A DNA stretch of 64,000 nucleotides from Labedaea rhizosphaerae (GCF_004362825.1 NZ_SNXZ01000007.1:372001-436000); one strand, 5' to 3'. Positions 43,788 to 53,249 are shown, counted from the stretch's first letter. The notes: generated by a model not told the origin, from the sequence alone. Translations and numbers: made by a program.

Positions 43788-44798
43788 GTGGCAACTGACG
43801 ACGCGGCCGAGCGCCTCGACGAGCTGACCGATCTTGTGACACCCCTGGCGATCCGCACCGCGGTGACGTTGCGGGTGCCCGACCGGATCGCGGCCGGTAC
43901 CGCGAAGCTCGACGACTTGGCGGTGGCCTGCGCGGCCGACCGGGACGCGCTGGGCCGGCTGCTGCGCTACCTCGTCCACCGCGAGGTTTTCGCCGAGCCC
44001 GCACCGGACGTGTTCGCGCTGACCAAGATCGGCGAGTTGTTGTGCGACCGCGGCAGTGGCGGTTTCGGCGCCCGGCTCGACCTCGGCGGGCACGCGGCGC
44101 GGATGGACCTGGCGGTGCTCGGGTTGCCGCATTCGGTGCGCACCGGCGAGCCGGGTTACGCCCAGGTGCACGGCCGCGACCTGTGGGCCGACCTCGATGC
44201 CAACCCGGGGTTCCGCGCGGAGTTCGACGGGCTGATGGCGAGCCTGCAGGAGGCCACGGCCCACCAGGTCGCGGCGCTCTACCCGTGGCAGGACGTCCGC
44301 CGGGTCACCGACGTCGGTGGCGGTTCGGGCCGGTTGCTGGCGGAACTGCTGGCCGCGCACCCGCACCTGCACGGCGTCCTCGTCGACCGCCCCGAGCCGG
44401 TGGCGACCGCGGCGGCGCGGTTCGCCGAACGCGGCATCGCCGACCGGGCCGAGGCGGTGGCGGGCGATTTCTTCCGGCCGCTGCCTGCGGGCTCGGACGT
44501 CTACGTGGTCTCGCGCGCCCTCACCGACTGGAACGACACGGCGGCGACGGAGATCCTGCGCCGCTGCGCCGAAGCGGCCGGTCCGCGCGGGCGGGTGCTG
44601 GTCGTGGAGGTCATGCCGACCGAACCCCATGTGCCGCACCTGTCTTCGTACGACTTGCGGATGCTCGTGGACGTCGGTGGTCGCGAGCGCGACCGCGTCG
44701 CCCTCGATGCGCTGGCCGCGACCGCCGGCCTGACCCCGGCCGCGACGTATCCGGGTACGGATGGGCTGACGCTCATGGAGTTCACCGTCACGGCGTGA
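43788..44798 (+). CDS. O-methyltransferase (Methyltransf_2 type)
   Basis: A 336-residue SAM-dependent small-molecule O-methyltransferase of the family found in anthracycline and other antibiotic clusters. An N-terminal dimerisation/winged-helix part ([19 protein letters not shown]) is followed by the SAM domain with [26 protein letters not shown] and [14 protein letters not shown]. The catalytic His of the usual HxWxD is replaced: the segment reads RALTDWND, so the general base is not obvious. Start by GTG at 43788. Confidence 0.88.
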   Translation: MATDDAAERLDELTDLVTPLAIRTAVTLRVPDRIAAGTAKLDDLAVACAADRDALGRLLRYLVHREVFAEPAPDVFALTKIGELLCDRGSGGFGARLDLGGHAARMDLAVLGLPHSVRTGEPGYAQVHGRDLWADLDANPGFRAEFDGLMASLQEATAHQVAALYPWQDVRRVTDVGGGSGRLLAELLAAHPHLHGVLVDRPEPVATAAARFAERGIADRAEAVAGDFFRPLPAGSDVYVVSRALTDWNDTAATEILRRCAEAAGPRGRVLVVEVMPTEPHVPHLSSYDLRMLVDVGGRERDRVALDALAATAGLTPAATYPGTDGLTLMEFTVTA

Positions 44799-44821
44799 CC
44801 GTCGTTCGGCTGATTGCCCTA

Positions 44822-44850
44822 TTGTCAGCGAAATTCGCGCCACGTAACGT
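44822..44850 (+). promoter_or_regulatory. Promoter of the terpene operon
   Basis: TTGTCA (44822-44827), 17-bp spacer, TAACGT (44845-44850), a good sigma-70-type promoter. Transcript start at about 44857 would leave a 39-base leader with GAAAGGTGG before the ATG at 44896. It should drive the five overlapping genes 44896-50930. Confidence 0.6.
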
Positions 44851-44895
44851 CGCTAGGGCCGCCGAATCGGTCACGTGCTTGAAAGGTGGACGCGC

Positions 44896-45915
44896 ATGAC
44901 CGTTTCCGACTCGCCGAAGTACCGGACGTTGTTGAACGAGTTGGTGCGCGGGGAGTTGGGGCGGCTGGTGCGCGAGGAATTGCTGCGCCGCTGGCCCGAG
45001 ACGGCCGAGGAACTGTCCGCCAGTTCCCGCTACGCCCTTGTGCCCGCCGGGAAAATGCTCCGGCCGCTGATGGCGTTGCAGGCAGCGCAAGCCGTGGGCG
45101 GCAACCCGTCCGAGATCGTGGCGGCCGTGCTGGGCCTGGAGTACCTGCACGCCGCGACCCTCGTGCACGACGACATCATCGACGGCGACCTGACCCGCCG
45201 GGGCAGGCCGTCCGTACCCGCCGCCTACGGCATCCCGAACGCCATCGTCACCGGCGACAACCTGATCTTCAGCGCCTTCGAGTCCATTGTGGACGAACCG
45301 TGGGTGGCATCGCCCGCGCGGGTGATCGCCGCCGTCGGCGAACTCGCCGAAACGGGCCGGGACCTGTGCCGGGGCCAGGTGCTGGAATCGCAGCTGGTGG
45401 CCGATCTCGACGCGGGCGCCGAGTGGTACGCCGAGATGATCCGGTTGAAGACCGGCGCGTTGTTCCGCGCGGCCTGCTACATCGGCGCCATCCTCGGCGG
45501 CGCGGGTGCGGCCGCGGGCGCCGGGCTCGCGGCCTACGGCGAGAACGTCGGCATCGCCTTCCAGATCCGCGACGACCTGCTCGCCTATGTGGCAACGCCT
45601 GAGCAGACCGGCAAGCCGGGGACCAGCGACCTGCGCAACGGACGCCCGACGTTGCCGCTCATCGTCGCCTACCAGCGCGCCGAGGACGCCGACCGCGACG
45701 AGTTGCGGGCCGTGCTCGCCCGGCGCGCCGCACGCGAGAACGACGTCGACTGGGTGCACGGCCTCGTCCTGTCCTGCGACGCGGTCGCGGGTGCCCACGA
45801 CGTCATGGCCGCGCACGTCGAGCGCGCGATCGGCGAGCTGGCGGTCCTGACGCCGTCCCCGAGCGTCGCCGTCCTCACCGACATCGCGCGCTGGACGACG
45901 AGCGAACCGCGGTGA
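44896..45915 (+). CDS. Polyprenyl diphosphate synthase (GGPP or longer)
   Basis: A 339-residue trans-prenyl diphosphate synthase. The first aspartate-rich motif is DDIID (92-96). The residues 4 and 5 before it are Thr and Ala, not aromatic, which fits a C20 or longer product. The second motif is DDLLA (226-230) instead of DDxxD, so its third Asp is missing; TSDLRNGRPTLPL matches the following conserved region. It supplies the prenyl diphosphate for the UbiA protein and/or cyclase encoded downstream, to which it is joined by a GTGA overlap. Confidence 0.92.
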   Translation: MTVSDSPKYRTLLNELVRGELGRLVREELLRRWPETAEELSASSRYALVPAGKMLRPLMALQAAQAVGGNPSEIVAAVLGLEYLHAATLVHDDIIDGDLTRRGRPSVPAAYGIPNAIVTGDNLIFSAFESIVDEPWVASPARVIAAVGELAETGRDLCRGQVLESQLVADLDAGAEWYAEMIRLKTGALFRAACYIGAILGGAGAAAGAGLAAYGENVGIAFQIRDDLLAYVATPEQTGKPGTSDLRNGRPTLPLIVAYQRAEDADRDELRAVLARRAARENDVDWVHGLVLSCDAVAGAHDVMAAHVERAIGELAVLTPSPSVAVLTDIARWTTSEPR

Positions 45916-46949
45916 GCGTCCGGGAAACGGTGCGGGCGCACGTCGAGACGTGGCGGCCCTACACGCTTTGGTACGTCGGGCTCGTCGGGCTGGGCGGCGC
46001 CGCCGTGGTCAGCGCGGAAGCTGGTGCGCCACCGCACCCGTGGCGGTTGGTGGCGGCGTGGGCGGCACCCACGGCGGCCTGGCTCGGCGGGCACTACCTC
46101 GGCGACTACTTCGACCGCGACCTGGACGCGGGCAGCAAGCCGCACCGGCCCATCCCGTCCGGGCGGCTGCGCCCGCGCACCGCCGTGCTGTGCGGCGGGC
46201 TCTGCGTCGCCGTGCTGATCGCGCTCGCGGTGACCGGCGGCTGGCGCACGACGCTCGCGGCGGTGCTCGGCGTGCTCGGGATCGTCGTGTACAGCCGCTG
46301 GGCCAAGGCCCGCGGCATCGCGGGCAACCTGGTGCGCGGCGCGCTCGGCGCCCTCGCGCTGCTCTACGGCGCGTGCGCGGCGGGCCAGTGGCCCGCATCG
46401 GCCACCGCCGCCGTGCTGGTGCTGGCCGCGGTCTTCTGGTTGCACGACACCACGTCCAACCTCGTCGGCACGTTGCGCGACATCGACGGCGACCGCACGG
46501 GCGGGTACTTCACCCTCGCCGCGCGGCGCGGTGCGGCGTACGTGGTGTGGACGGTGCTGGGTCTCTACGCCGCCACGATCGGCGCGGCGCTGGCGATCGT
46601 GCCGATCGGGGTGGGTGAGCACCGCGGGCCGGTGATCTACCTGATCACCCTCGCCGTCGTCGTGGCGCTGGGCGCGGTGGCGCTGGCACCGCTGGTCACC
46701 CATCGCGCCGCCATGTCGGTCGCGATCGGCTTGCGGGCCCACGAGGTGTTGGTGGTCGAACGGCTCGTGCTCGCGTCCGGGGCCGTGGGGCTCGGGCTCG
46801 GCGTCGGCTGGCAGCTGGGTCTGCTCGTCCCGCTGGCCGCACTGACCTGGCGGACCCAGCACATCATGCGGCCCAGGCACGAGCTGGGTACCGCCAGAAC
46901 GGCCGCGGCGCTGGTGTCGCGGCCGGTTCCCGTGGAGGGCGAGTCATGA
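45912..46949 (+). CDS. UbiA-family membrane prenyltransferase
   Basis: A 345-residue integral membrane protein with about eight or nine hydrophobic helices. Both UbiA metal/diphosphate motifs are present: GDYFDRDLD (64-72, usually NDxxDxxxD) and LRDIDGDRTGG with Asp190, Asp192 and Asp194. UbiA proteins attach a prenyl chain to an aromatic or other acceptor; a few instead cyclise GGPP. As the operon also has a separate cyclase-like gene, prenyl transfer to a small acceptor is the simpler reading. Overlaps on both sides show strict co-expression. Confidence 0.9.
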   Translation: MSVRETVRAHVETWRPYTLWYVGLVGLGGAAVVSAEAGAPPHPWRLVAAWAAPTAAWLGGHYLGDYFDRDLDAGSKPHRPIPSGRLRPRTAVLCGGLCVAVLIALAVTGGWRTTLAAVLGVLGIVVYSRWAKARGIAGNLVRGALGALALLYGACAAGQWPASATAAVLVLAAVFWLHDTTSNLVGTLRDIDGDRTGGYFTLAARRGAAYVVWTVLGLYAATIGAALAIVPIGVGEHRGPVIYLITLAVVVALGAVALAPLVTHRAAMSVAIGLRAHEVLVVERLVLASGAVGLGLGVGWQLGLLVPLAALTWRTQHIMRPRHELGTARTAAALVSRPVPVEGES

Positions 46950-48649
46950 CAACCGTGTCCGGCACCGACATCACCAGCGCCATCGAACGGGGGGCTGAGG
47001 CGTTGTTGGCGCGCCGGCGCCCGGACGGGGCGTTCGGCGATGACGCGCCCGCGTCGATCCTCGGCACCGCCGGGGCGATCGCCGCGTTGCACGCCGCCGA
47101 CCCGGCAGGCAACGCCGACCTGGTCGAGGCGGGCGCCGCGTGGTTGCGGGACAAGCAGTTCCCCGACGGCGGCTGGGGCGGTGTCGTCGGCGCACCCAGC
47201 GCGATCGTGCCCACGTCCATCGCCACCGCCGCCCTGGCCATGACCACCCCCGAACGCAGTGCCGAGGCGATCGAGGCCGGGCGCGCCGCGCTCGCCGCGC
47301 TCGGCGGCGTGAACACGGTCGCCGACCGGGCCGTTTCCTTGATGTGCCGCCAGTTCCTCGCGATGGCCGGGTTCACCGAGGACGCGGGCAAGCTGCGCCG
47401 GCTGCCGCTGGAGATCGTGCTGTTCGACAAGGTGCGCCGCCGGCTGGTCTCGTTCCGCACCACACCGTTCGTCGGTCTCGCGCTCATGCAGGCCGATCTG
47501 CTGCCCGCCGGCCCGTTGCGCCGCATGACACTGCGCCGCGCCCGGCCGGCCGCGCTCGCCCTGCTGCGCTCGGTCCACGACCACGAGGGCCGAACCGGGG
47601 CGTTCAGCGAGGATCCGTGGCCCGCCGCGCTGGTGCTGCTCGGCCTGGCCCGCTCCGGCGAGGCGCCCGACGTCGCCGAGGCCATCGCCGGCTGGCTGCG
47701 CCGCGCCGTGCGGCCCGACGGCTCGTGGGACGCGGTGACCAACCTCGACCTGACCCGCTCCGGCTACGCCGCCACGGGCCTGATCGCGGCGGGGTACGCC
47801 GGCGATCCCCGGCTGCGCGCCACCAAGGAGTTCTTCCACGCCAACCAGACCACCGAGCGGTTCGCCGTGCTGGACGTGCCTGCGGGCGGGTGGAGCTTCT
47901 CCAACCGGCGCGGCTGGCCGGTCACCCTGGAGTCCGCGGAGATCCTCAGCGCGCTCGCCGGCCTGCCCGGCGCCGAGTCCGACCCGGTGCTGCGCACCGG
48001 CCTGGACTGGCTGGCCGCACGGCAGGACTCACGCGGCTCGTGGAGTCTTTGGGTGCGCGACACCAAACTCCCCATCGACGGGCCGTGCCCGGCGATCACC
48101 AGCCAGGCCATCACCGCGCTGCACGAGGCGGGCCACCCCACCGAGCACCCCGCGATCACCGCGGCCGCCGAGTGGCTGCTGACGGCCCAGAACCCCGACG
48201 GCACCTTCGACAACCTCTGGTACCGCGACCACACGACGGGCACCGCCGTCGTCGTCAGCGCGTTGTCGCTCGCGGGGCACGCCCAGCACGCGGTCGTCCG
48301 CAAGGCCGTGGCCTGGCTGCTCGACACGCAACTGCCGGACGGCTCGTGGGGACCGGGCGACGGCACGGAGGGCTCGGTGGAGGAAACCGGCTGGGTGGTC
48401 CAGGGTCTGCTCGCCGCGGGCGGCGGCGCAGATGTCGCCGAAGCGGTCGACCGGGGTGTGGCGTGGCTGGTGGCCGCCGCGCGGCCCGAGGGCGGCTGGC
48501 CGGCCACGCGGGTCTGCAACTACATCCGCCACCACGTGCTCTACCCCAACGCCGTGATCACCCAGGCGGTGGCGCTGAAGGCGCTCGGCGAGTACCGCGC
48601 CGCCACCGAGACGTCCAGCGCGGACGTGCCGGGGACGGCGACCCGATGA
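46946..48649 (+). CDS. Squalene/oxidosqualene-cyclase-like protein without the catalytic Asp
   Basis: A 567-residue alpha/alpha-barrel protein with repeated QW-like motifs (for example QFPDGGWGG, RPDGSWDAV, QDSRGSWSL, QNPDGTFDN, QLPDGSWGPG, RPEGGWPAT). The region FSNRRGWPVTLESAEILSAL aligns with the oxidosqualene-cyclase active-site stretch (GWPxSDCTAE), but Leu328-Glu329 stand where the catalytic Asp-Cys normally are, and there is no bacterial DxDD. Either Glu329 acts as the acid or the protein is a new subtype. Size fits a class II diterpene or meroterpenoid cyclase. Because the next gene is an FAD monooxygenase, the substrate may be an epoxidised prenyl chain, as in oxidosqualene cyclases. 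ATGA overlaps join it to the UbiA and FAD genes. Confidence 0.85.
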   Translation: MTTVSGTDITSAIERGAEALLARRRPDGAFGDDAPASILGTAGAIAALHAADPAGNADLVEAGAAWLRDKQFPDGGWGGVVGAPSAIVPTSIATAALAMTTPERSAEAIEAGRAALAALGGVNTVADRAVSLMCRQFLAMAGFTEDAGKLRRLPLEIVLFDKVRRRLVSFRTTPFVGLALMQADLLPAGPLRRMTLRRARPAALALLRSVHDHEGRTGAFSEDPWPAALVLLGLARSGEAPDVAEAIAGWLRRAVRPDGSWDAVTNLDLTRSGYAATGLIAAGYAGDPRLRATKEFFHANQTTERFAVLDVPAGGWSFSNRRGWPVTLESAEILSALAGLPGAESDPVLRTGLDWLAARQDSRGSWSLWVRDTKLPIDGPCPAITSQAITALHEAGHPTEHPAITAAAEWLLTAQNPDGTFDNLWYRDHTTGTAVVVSALSLAGHAQHAVVRKAVAWLLDTQLPDGSWGPGDGTEGSVEETGWVVQGLLAAGGGADVAEAVDRGVAWLVAAARPEGGWPATRVCNYIRHHVLYPNAVITQAVALKALGEYRAATETSSADVPGTATR

Positions 48650-49932
48650 CCGCCGCCCTTCCCGCGTCCGTGGACGTCGTCGTGTCCGGGGCGGGCGTCG
48701 GCGGTCTCGCCGCCGCGCGGGCGCTGGGCGCTTCGGGCCTGCGGGTGCTCCTCGTGGACCGCAGGCGCACCCCGGTGCCCACCGCGAAGGGCGAGATCCT
48801 GCAACCCGAGTCGTTGCGCGTGCTCGACCAGTGGGGTGTCCTCGACGCCCTGCGGGACACGGACGCGCGGCCGGTCGACCGGCTGGCCATCCGGGACCGC
48901 GCCGGGAAATCGTTGCTGCGCATCGACTACGCGGGTCTGCCCGGCCCGCACCGGCAGGTGCTGTGCGCCGAGTACCGCGACCTGTGCGCGGTGCTCGCCG
49001 ACGGGATGCCGGACACCGTGCGGATCCTGCGCGGCGTCCGCGTCACCGACGTGCTGCGCGACGACAGCGGCCGGATCGCCGGCGTGCGCGCGGTCGGCGA
49101 CGGCGCCGGGCCGGGCGGCACGGAGGTCCACGCCCGGCTCGTGGTCGCCGCCGACGGCATGTCCTCGCCACTGCGCAAGGCCGCCGGCATCGCCGCGGAC
49201 CGCGACGAGTACCCGCACCGGCTGCTCGCCTTCGACGTGACCGACGTCGAGGTCGACGCCGAGTTGTCCGCCTACCGCACCGACCGCGGGCTGTGCCTGG
49301 TCTACCCGTTGCCCCGGCGGCGTTGCCGGGTCTACGTCCAGGTGCGGCCCGACGAGTTCCGGGCCGGTGGGACGAGCGCGCTCGACGCGTGGTGCGACAC
49401 GCTGCTGGCCGACGTGCCCGCGCTCGTGCCGGTGGCCGGGCCGCTGCGGGCGAGCCTGCACCGCCGGCAGCTGTTCGCGGTGTCCCGGCTGCGCGCGCAC
49501 CAGCTCGCGGCGCCGGGTCTGGCCCTGGTCGGCGAGTCCGCGCACGCCGTGCACCCGATGGCGGCCCAGGGCGTCAACAGCTCGCTCGTCGACGCCGAGG
49601 TGCTGGCCACCGCCCTGGCGGACCAGCCGAGCGAGGACGAGGCGCTCGCCGCGTACGAGGCCGCCCGCCGCCCGCGGCTGGACCACATCGCGACCGTCAG
49701 CCACAACGCCACCCGCATGATCACGGCGCTCTCCGGCGCGCCGAAGCTCCTCGGCGCGCGCATGATGCGCCGCACCGCGGCCAATCCGCGCCTGCTGCGC
49801 AAGACCGCCGGGAACCTGTCGGGGACCGACGTCCAGCCGTTGACGTTCGTCGACCGCCTGTACCAGCTGGGGCTGCTCGTCGACCGCCATGCCGATCGGG
49901 TGCCCGCGGGCGCCCAGGGGGTGAACCGATGA
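48646..49932 (+). CDS. FAD-dependent monooxygenase (UbiH/PHBH type), possible prenyl epoxidase
   Basis: A 428-residue group A flavoprotein monooxygenase. N-terminal dinucleotide fold VVVSGAGVGGLAAARALG ends with VLLVDR; the DG motif is AADGMSSPLR; the second FAD motif reads GESAHAVHPMAAQGVN. The fold covers aromatic hydroxylases, geranylgeranyl reductases and terminal prenyl epoxidases. Given its place after a GGPP-type synthase, UbiA and an oxidosqualene-cyclase-like gene, epoxidation of the prenyl chain before cyclisation is the most attractive role; hydroxylation of an aromatic acceptor is the alternative. Confidence 0.88.
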   Translation: MTAALPASVDVVVSGAGVGGLAAARALGASGLRVLLVDRRRTPVPTAKGEILQPESLRVLDQWGVLDALRDTDARPVDRLAIRDRAGKSLLRIDYAGLPGPHRQVLCAEYRDLCAVLADGMPDTVRILRGVRVTDVLRDDSGRIAGVRAVGDGAGPGGTEVHARLVVAADGMSSPLRKAAGIAADRDEYPHRLLAFDVTDVEVDAELSAYRTDRGLCLVYPLPRRRCRVYVQVRPDEFRAGGTSALDAWCDTLLADVPALVPVAGPLRASLHRRQLFAVSRLRAHQLAAPGLALVGESAHAVHPMAAQGVNSSLVDAEVLATALADQPSEDEALAAYEAARRPRLDHIATVSHNATRMITALSGAPKLLGARMMRRTAANPRLLRKTAGNLSGTDVQPLTFVDRLYQLGLLVDRHADRVPAGAQGVNR

Positions 49933-50930
49933 GCGCCGCGGACCGGGCCGACGACCTGTCGATGAACGAGACGCCCTACCCGCCGCTGCCGGTGCTGCGC
50001 GAGGTCGTGCAGGACGGTGCCGCGCTGCTCAACCGTTACCCGGACCGGCTCTCCGGCGCGCTCACCGCCGGGCTCGCGCGGCACCTGGACGTCGATCCGG
50101 GCACGATCATCGTCGGCCCCGGCTCCGCCGGGCTCCTGCAGCTCATGGTGCAGGCGTTCGGGCCGAAGCCGGAGGTCGTGCACGCCGCCCTGTCGTTCGA
50201 GGGCTATCCGCTGATCGCCCGCAACGCGGGCGCGACGAGCGTCGCGGTGCCGATGGACGGGCACCGCCACGACCTGTCCGCGATGGCGGACGCCGTGACC
50301 GACCGCACCCGGTGCGTGCTGGTCTGCAATCCCAACAACCCCACCGGTTCCGTGCTGCACCGCGACGAACTGACGGCATTCCTCGAGCGGGTCCCGGCGG
50401 ACGTCCCGGTGGTCATCGACGAGGCGTACCGGCACTTCGTCACCGACCGCGGCGTCCCGGACGCCGTCGACCTGCATCGTTCGCACCCCAACGTGTGCGT
50501 GCTGCGGACGTTCTCGAAGGCTTATGGCCTTGCGGCGTTGCGCGTCGGCTACGCGGTCGTGCCGCCCGGCCTCGCGATGGCGATCCGCATGATGGGCATC
50601 GTCTTCCTCACCGGCTCGCTGGGCCAGGCGGCCGCGTTGCGTGCGCTGGAGCCGGATGTCACGGCGGAGCTGGAGCGCCGCTGCGCCGCGGTCGTCGAAG
50701 CACGTACCAAGCTCGCCGCCGACCTGCGCGGGCTCGGCATCACGGTGGCGCCCAGCGAGACGAACTTCCTGTGGCTGCCGTTGGGGGATAAGGCGGCCGG
50801 GTTTGCCGAGGCGGCCGCACGAGCGGGCATCCTGGTCGCGGCGATGCCGGACCGCGGCGTCCGCGTCACCATCGGGTCGGACGAGGCCAACGCGCGGTTC
50901 CTGGACTTCGTCCGATCCCTTGACCGGTAA
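49929..50930 (+). CDS. PLP-dependent class I/II aminotransferase (HisC-like)
   Basis: A 333-residue fold-type I aminotransferase like histidinol-phosphate aminotransferase. The N-terminus has MNETPYPPLP, followed later by YPDRLSGALTAGLA; VCNPNNPTGS and the Schiff-base Lys197 in TFSKAYGLAALRVGY are clear, and RVTIGSDEAN is near the C-terminus. Length is a little short for HisC (about 350), still complete. It closes the terpene operon (ATGA overlap). It could aminate a keto group on the terpenoid or make an amino-acid building block. It ends 4 bp from the convergent glycosyltransferase. Confidence 0.88.
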   Translation: MSAADRADDLSMNETPYPPLPVLREVVQDGAALLNRYPDRLSGALTAGLARHLDVDPGTIIVGPGSAGLLQLMVQAFGPKPEVVHAALSFEGYPLIARNAGATSVAVPMDGHRHDLSAMADAVTDRTRCVLVCNPNNPTGSVLHRDELTAFLERVPADVPVVIDEAYRHFVTDRGVPDAVDLHRSHPNVCVLRTFSKAYGLAALRVGYAVVPPGLAMAIRMMGIVFLTGSLGQAAALRALEPDVTAELERRCAAVVEARTKLAADLRGLGITVAPSETNFLWLPLGDKAAGFAEAAARAGILVAAMPDRGVRVTIGSDEANARFLDFVRSLDR

Positions 50931-50934
50931 GGGA

Positions 50935-52065
50935 TCAGCGGGCCAGCTCGGGTAGCCGAGCCGCGAGGTCCGCCGGACTCGGCATGGCCGCGATTTCCGC
51001 CGCCAGGCGACCCGCGGCCGTGCGCGCGGCCTCGTCGGCGAGCAGGTCCCGGACGCGGCCGGTGATCGCGTCGCGGTCGGCGTCCGCGCCCAGCAACCGG
51101 GCGCCCGCCCCGGCCGCGTGCACCGCTTCCGCGTTGGCGAACTGATCGGAGCCTTGGGGCAGCACCAGTTGCGGCACCCCCGCGGCGAACGCGCCGAGCA
51201 TGGTGCCGCTGCCGCCGTGGTGCACGACGAGGTCGACGTGGCGCCACAACCGGGCCTGCGGCAGCCACGGCGACACCCGCACCGAATCCGGCAGCGCGCC
51301 CAGTTCGGCCGGGGACACGGCGGGACCGGTCGCGACGACGACGTCCACCGCCACCGCAGCGGTCGCGAGCACGGCCGTGCGCAGCAGCTCGGCGTCGGCG
51401 TAAGCCGTGCCGAGCGTGACGTAGACCAGCGGACGCGCCCGGTCGCGCTCGCGCAGCCAGCCGGGCACCGGACCCGGCTGCGACCACGCCACCGGCCGCA
51501 ACGGGATCCGCCCGTCCCGCGCAAGGAAGTCCTTGGCCTGCACCGATTCCGGGCAGACGTCCAGGAAGGGCTCACCGGTCAGCACGGTGAGGCCCGGCAC
51601 CCCGAACCCGGCCGCGCACGCGGTGAACGCCGCCACCATCGCCGCGCCGATCGGGTCGGCCGACACCCGGCCGAATCCGTGGCACAGCACGGGAATCCCG
51701 GCGACCCGCCCGGCCAGCCCGGCGCCGAGCGTGCCGGCGTCGCGGACGATCAGATCCGGCCGGAACGACGCCACCAGCGGGGCGAGGTCCGTGGCCCACC
51801 GGTGCGGCAGGATCTCGCCGATCATCCGGCCGAGGACCTCATCGCGGCCCAACGACGCGCCGTCGCGGGACAGGACGACGTCGAGGGCGTCGGGCAGTTC
51901 CATCCCGGCCGGCGTGGCGTCCAGTCCGGCCGAGCGCAGCACGGGCAGGAACCGGGGCCCGGCGGCGAAGAGCACCTCGTGCCCGGCCCGCCGCGCCGCG
52001 ATCGCGAGCGGGATCGATGGGTGGACGTGCCCGTGTGCGGCCAGCGCGGCGAACAGGACGCGCAT
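50935..52065 (-). CDS. Glycosyltransferase (GT1-like)
   Basis: A 376-residue GT-B antibiotic glycosyltransferase, related to the protein at 40440-41615. N-terminus MRVLFAALAAHGHVHPSIPL with the His typical of the catalytic base; C-terminal donor site VVHHGGSGTMLGAFAAGVPQ and PQGSDQFANAEAV. It is last in a minus-strand group with the DegT aminotransferase, KAS III pair and ACP. Together with the aminotransferase it suggests transfer of an amino sugar, but other sugar-nucleotide genes are not in the window. Confidence 0.92.
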   Translation of the reverse strand: MRVLFAALAAHGHVHPSIPLAIAARRAGHEVLFAAGPRFLPVLRSAGLDATPAGMELPDALDVVLSRDGASLGRDEVLGRMIGEILPHRWATDLAPLVASFRPDLIVRDAGTLGAGLAGRVAGIPVLCHGFGRVSADPIGAAMVAAFTACAAGFGVPGLTVLTGEPFLDVCPESVQAKDFLARDGRIPLRPVAWSQPGPVPGWLRERDRARPLVYVTLGTAYADAELLRTAVLATAAVAVDVVVATGPAVSPAELGALPDSVRVSPWLPQARLWRHVDLVVHHGGSGTMLGAFAAGVPQLVLPQGSDQFANAEAVHAAGAGARLLGADADRDAITGRVRDLLADEAARTAAGRLAAEIAAMPSPADLAARLPELAR

Positions 52066-52098
52066 GCCTGGCTCTCTTCCCGTGTGGACGTGGACCGG

Positions 52099-53217
52099 CT
52101 ACCAGCCGCCTTTGATCGTCGCGACGATGTGCGCCCGGTCCTGCTCGGTGAGCCACCAGCCGACCGGGATCGACACCATGCGCTCGCTGACGCTGTCCAG
52201 ACCCGGCAGCACGGCCGCGTACTCGCCTACGGCGGAATAGATGTCGTTGCGCTCGTGCACCTGGCTCACCATGATGCCGGCGTCGTCCATCTTGCGCATG
52301 AACGCGCTGCGGTCGTCGACCTTGATCGTGTAGATCCATGAGGACGACACCCGGTCGGGCGAGCGTTCGGTGAGCTCCAGACCGGGCACGCCGGCCAGTT
52401 CGGCGTCGTAGAACGCCGCATTCTCCCGGTGTTTGCGCAGGACCTCTTCCACGCCCTCGAGGTTGGCCATGCCGATGCTGGCGTTGATGTCGTTCATGTG
52501 GAACTTGAAACCGAACTCGGGGACGTCGTTCTTGAACAGGAACCGCTCGTTGCTGTCGCGGTCGATGCCGTACCACCGCAGCAGCCGCGCGCGCCGGTTC
52601 AGCTCCTTGGTCGGCAGGACCAGCAGACCGCCGTCGCCGCACGTGAGGTGCTTGATGGCCTGGAAGCTGAACACCGAGATGTTGCCGTGGTTGCCCAGCG
52701 GCTGCCCGTGGTAGGTCGCGCCCCAGGCGTGCGCGCAGTCCTCGATCACCATCGGCCGCACGCCGCACACCTGCTCGGCCCGGTCGAGGAGCTGGCGCAG
52801 CCGCTCCAGGTCGACCGGGTACCCCGCCCAGTGCACCACGATGATCGCGCGGGTCCGGGGAGTGATCTTGCGGGCCAGGTCGTCGAGGTCCACGTTGAGC
52901 GTCGCCGGGTCGACGTCCACCCACCGCAACCGCAGGCCGTTGGCCAGGATCGGCCAGTTGGTGGCGCTGCACGTCATCGGCGTGGTGAGGACCTCGCCCT
53001 CGGTGTCCTTCGCACCGCCGGTCACCAGGTGCAGTGCGAGGTGCAAGCCGGAGGTGGCGCTGTTGACCGTGACGACGTTCGGGTTGCCGATGCGGGCCGC
53101 GAGGGCCTGCTCGAACTGGTCCACGACCTGGCCCTGACCGATGTAGCCGCTCGTCAGGACCTTCTCGACCAGTGCGGGCGCGGTGGCCGACATCGCCACT
53201 TTGAACAACGGAATCAT
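52099..53217 (-). CDS. DegT/DnrJ/EryC1-family aminotransferase
   Basis: A 372-residue PLP aminotransferase of the sugar or cyclitol aminating type. Typical segments are GYIGQGQVVDQFE, TVNSATSGLHLAL, VIEDCAHAWGA and the PLP Lys189 in SFQAIKHLTCGDGG. Family members aminate keto-sugars (dTDP- or UDP-linked) or scyllo-inosose. It likely makes an amino sugar for one of the three glycosyltransferases. The protein N-terminus MIPLFKVAMS supports the ATG at 53217. It lies 33 bp after the 53250-54041 gene in the same direction. Confidence 0.92.
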   Translation of the reverse strand: MIPLFKVAMSATAPALVEKVLTSGYIGQGQVVDQFEQALAARIGNPNVVTVNSATSGLHLALHLVTGGAKDTEGEVLTTPMTCSATNWPILANGLRLRWVDVDPATLNVDLDDLARKITPRTRAIIVVHWAGYPVDLERLRQLLDRAEQVCGVRPMVIEDCAHAWGATYHGQPLGNHGNISVFSFQAIKHLTCGDGGLLVLPTKELNRRARLLRWYGIDRDSNERFLFKNDVPEFGFKFHMNDINASIGMANLEGVEEVLRKHRENAAFYDAELAGVPGLELTERSPDRVSSSWIYTIKVDDRSAFMRKMDDAGIMVSQVHERNDIYSAVGEYAAVLPGLDSVSERMVSIPVGWWLTEQDRAHIVATIKGGW

Positions 53218-53249
53218 GGGTGCTCCTCGGTCGTGGGTCCGGTTGCCGG

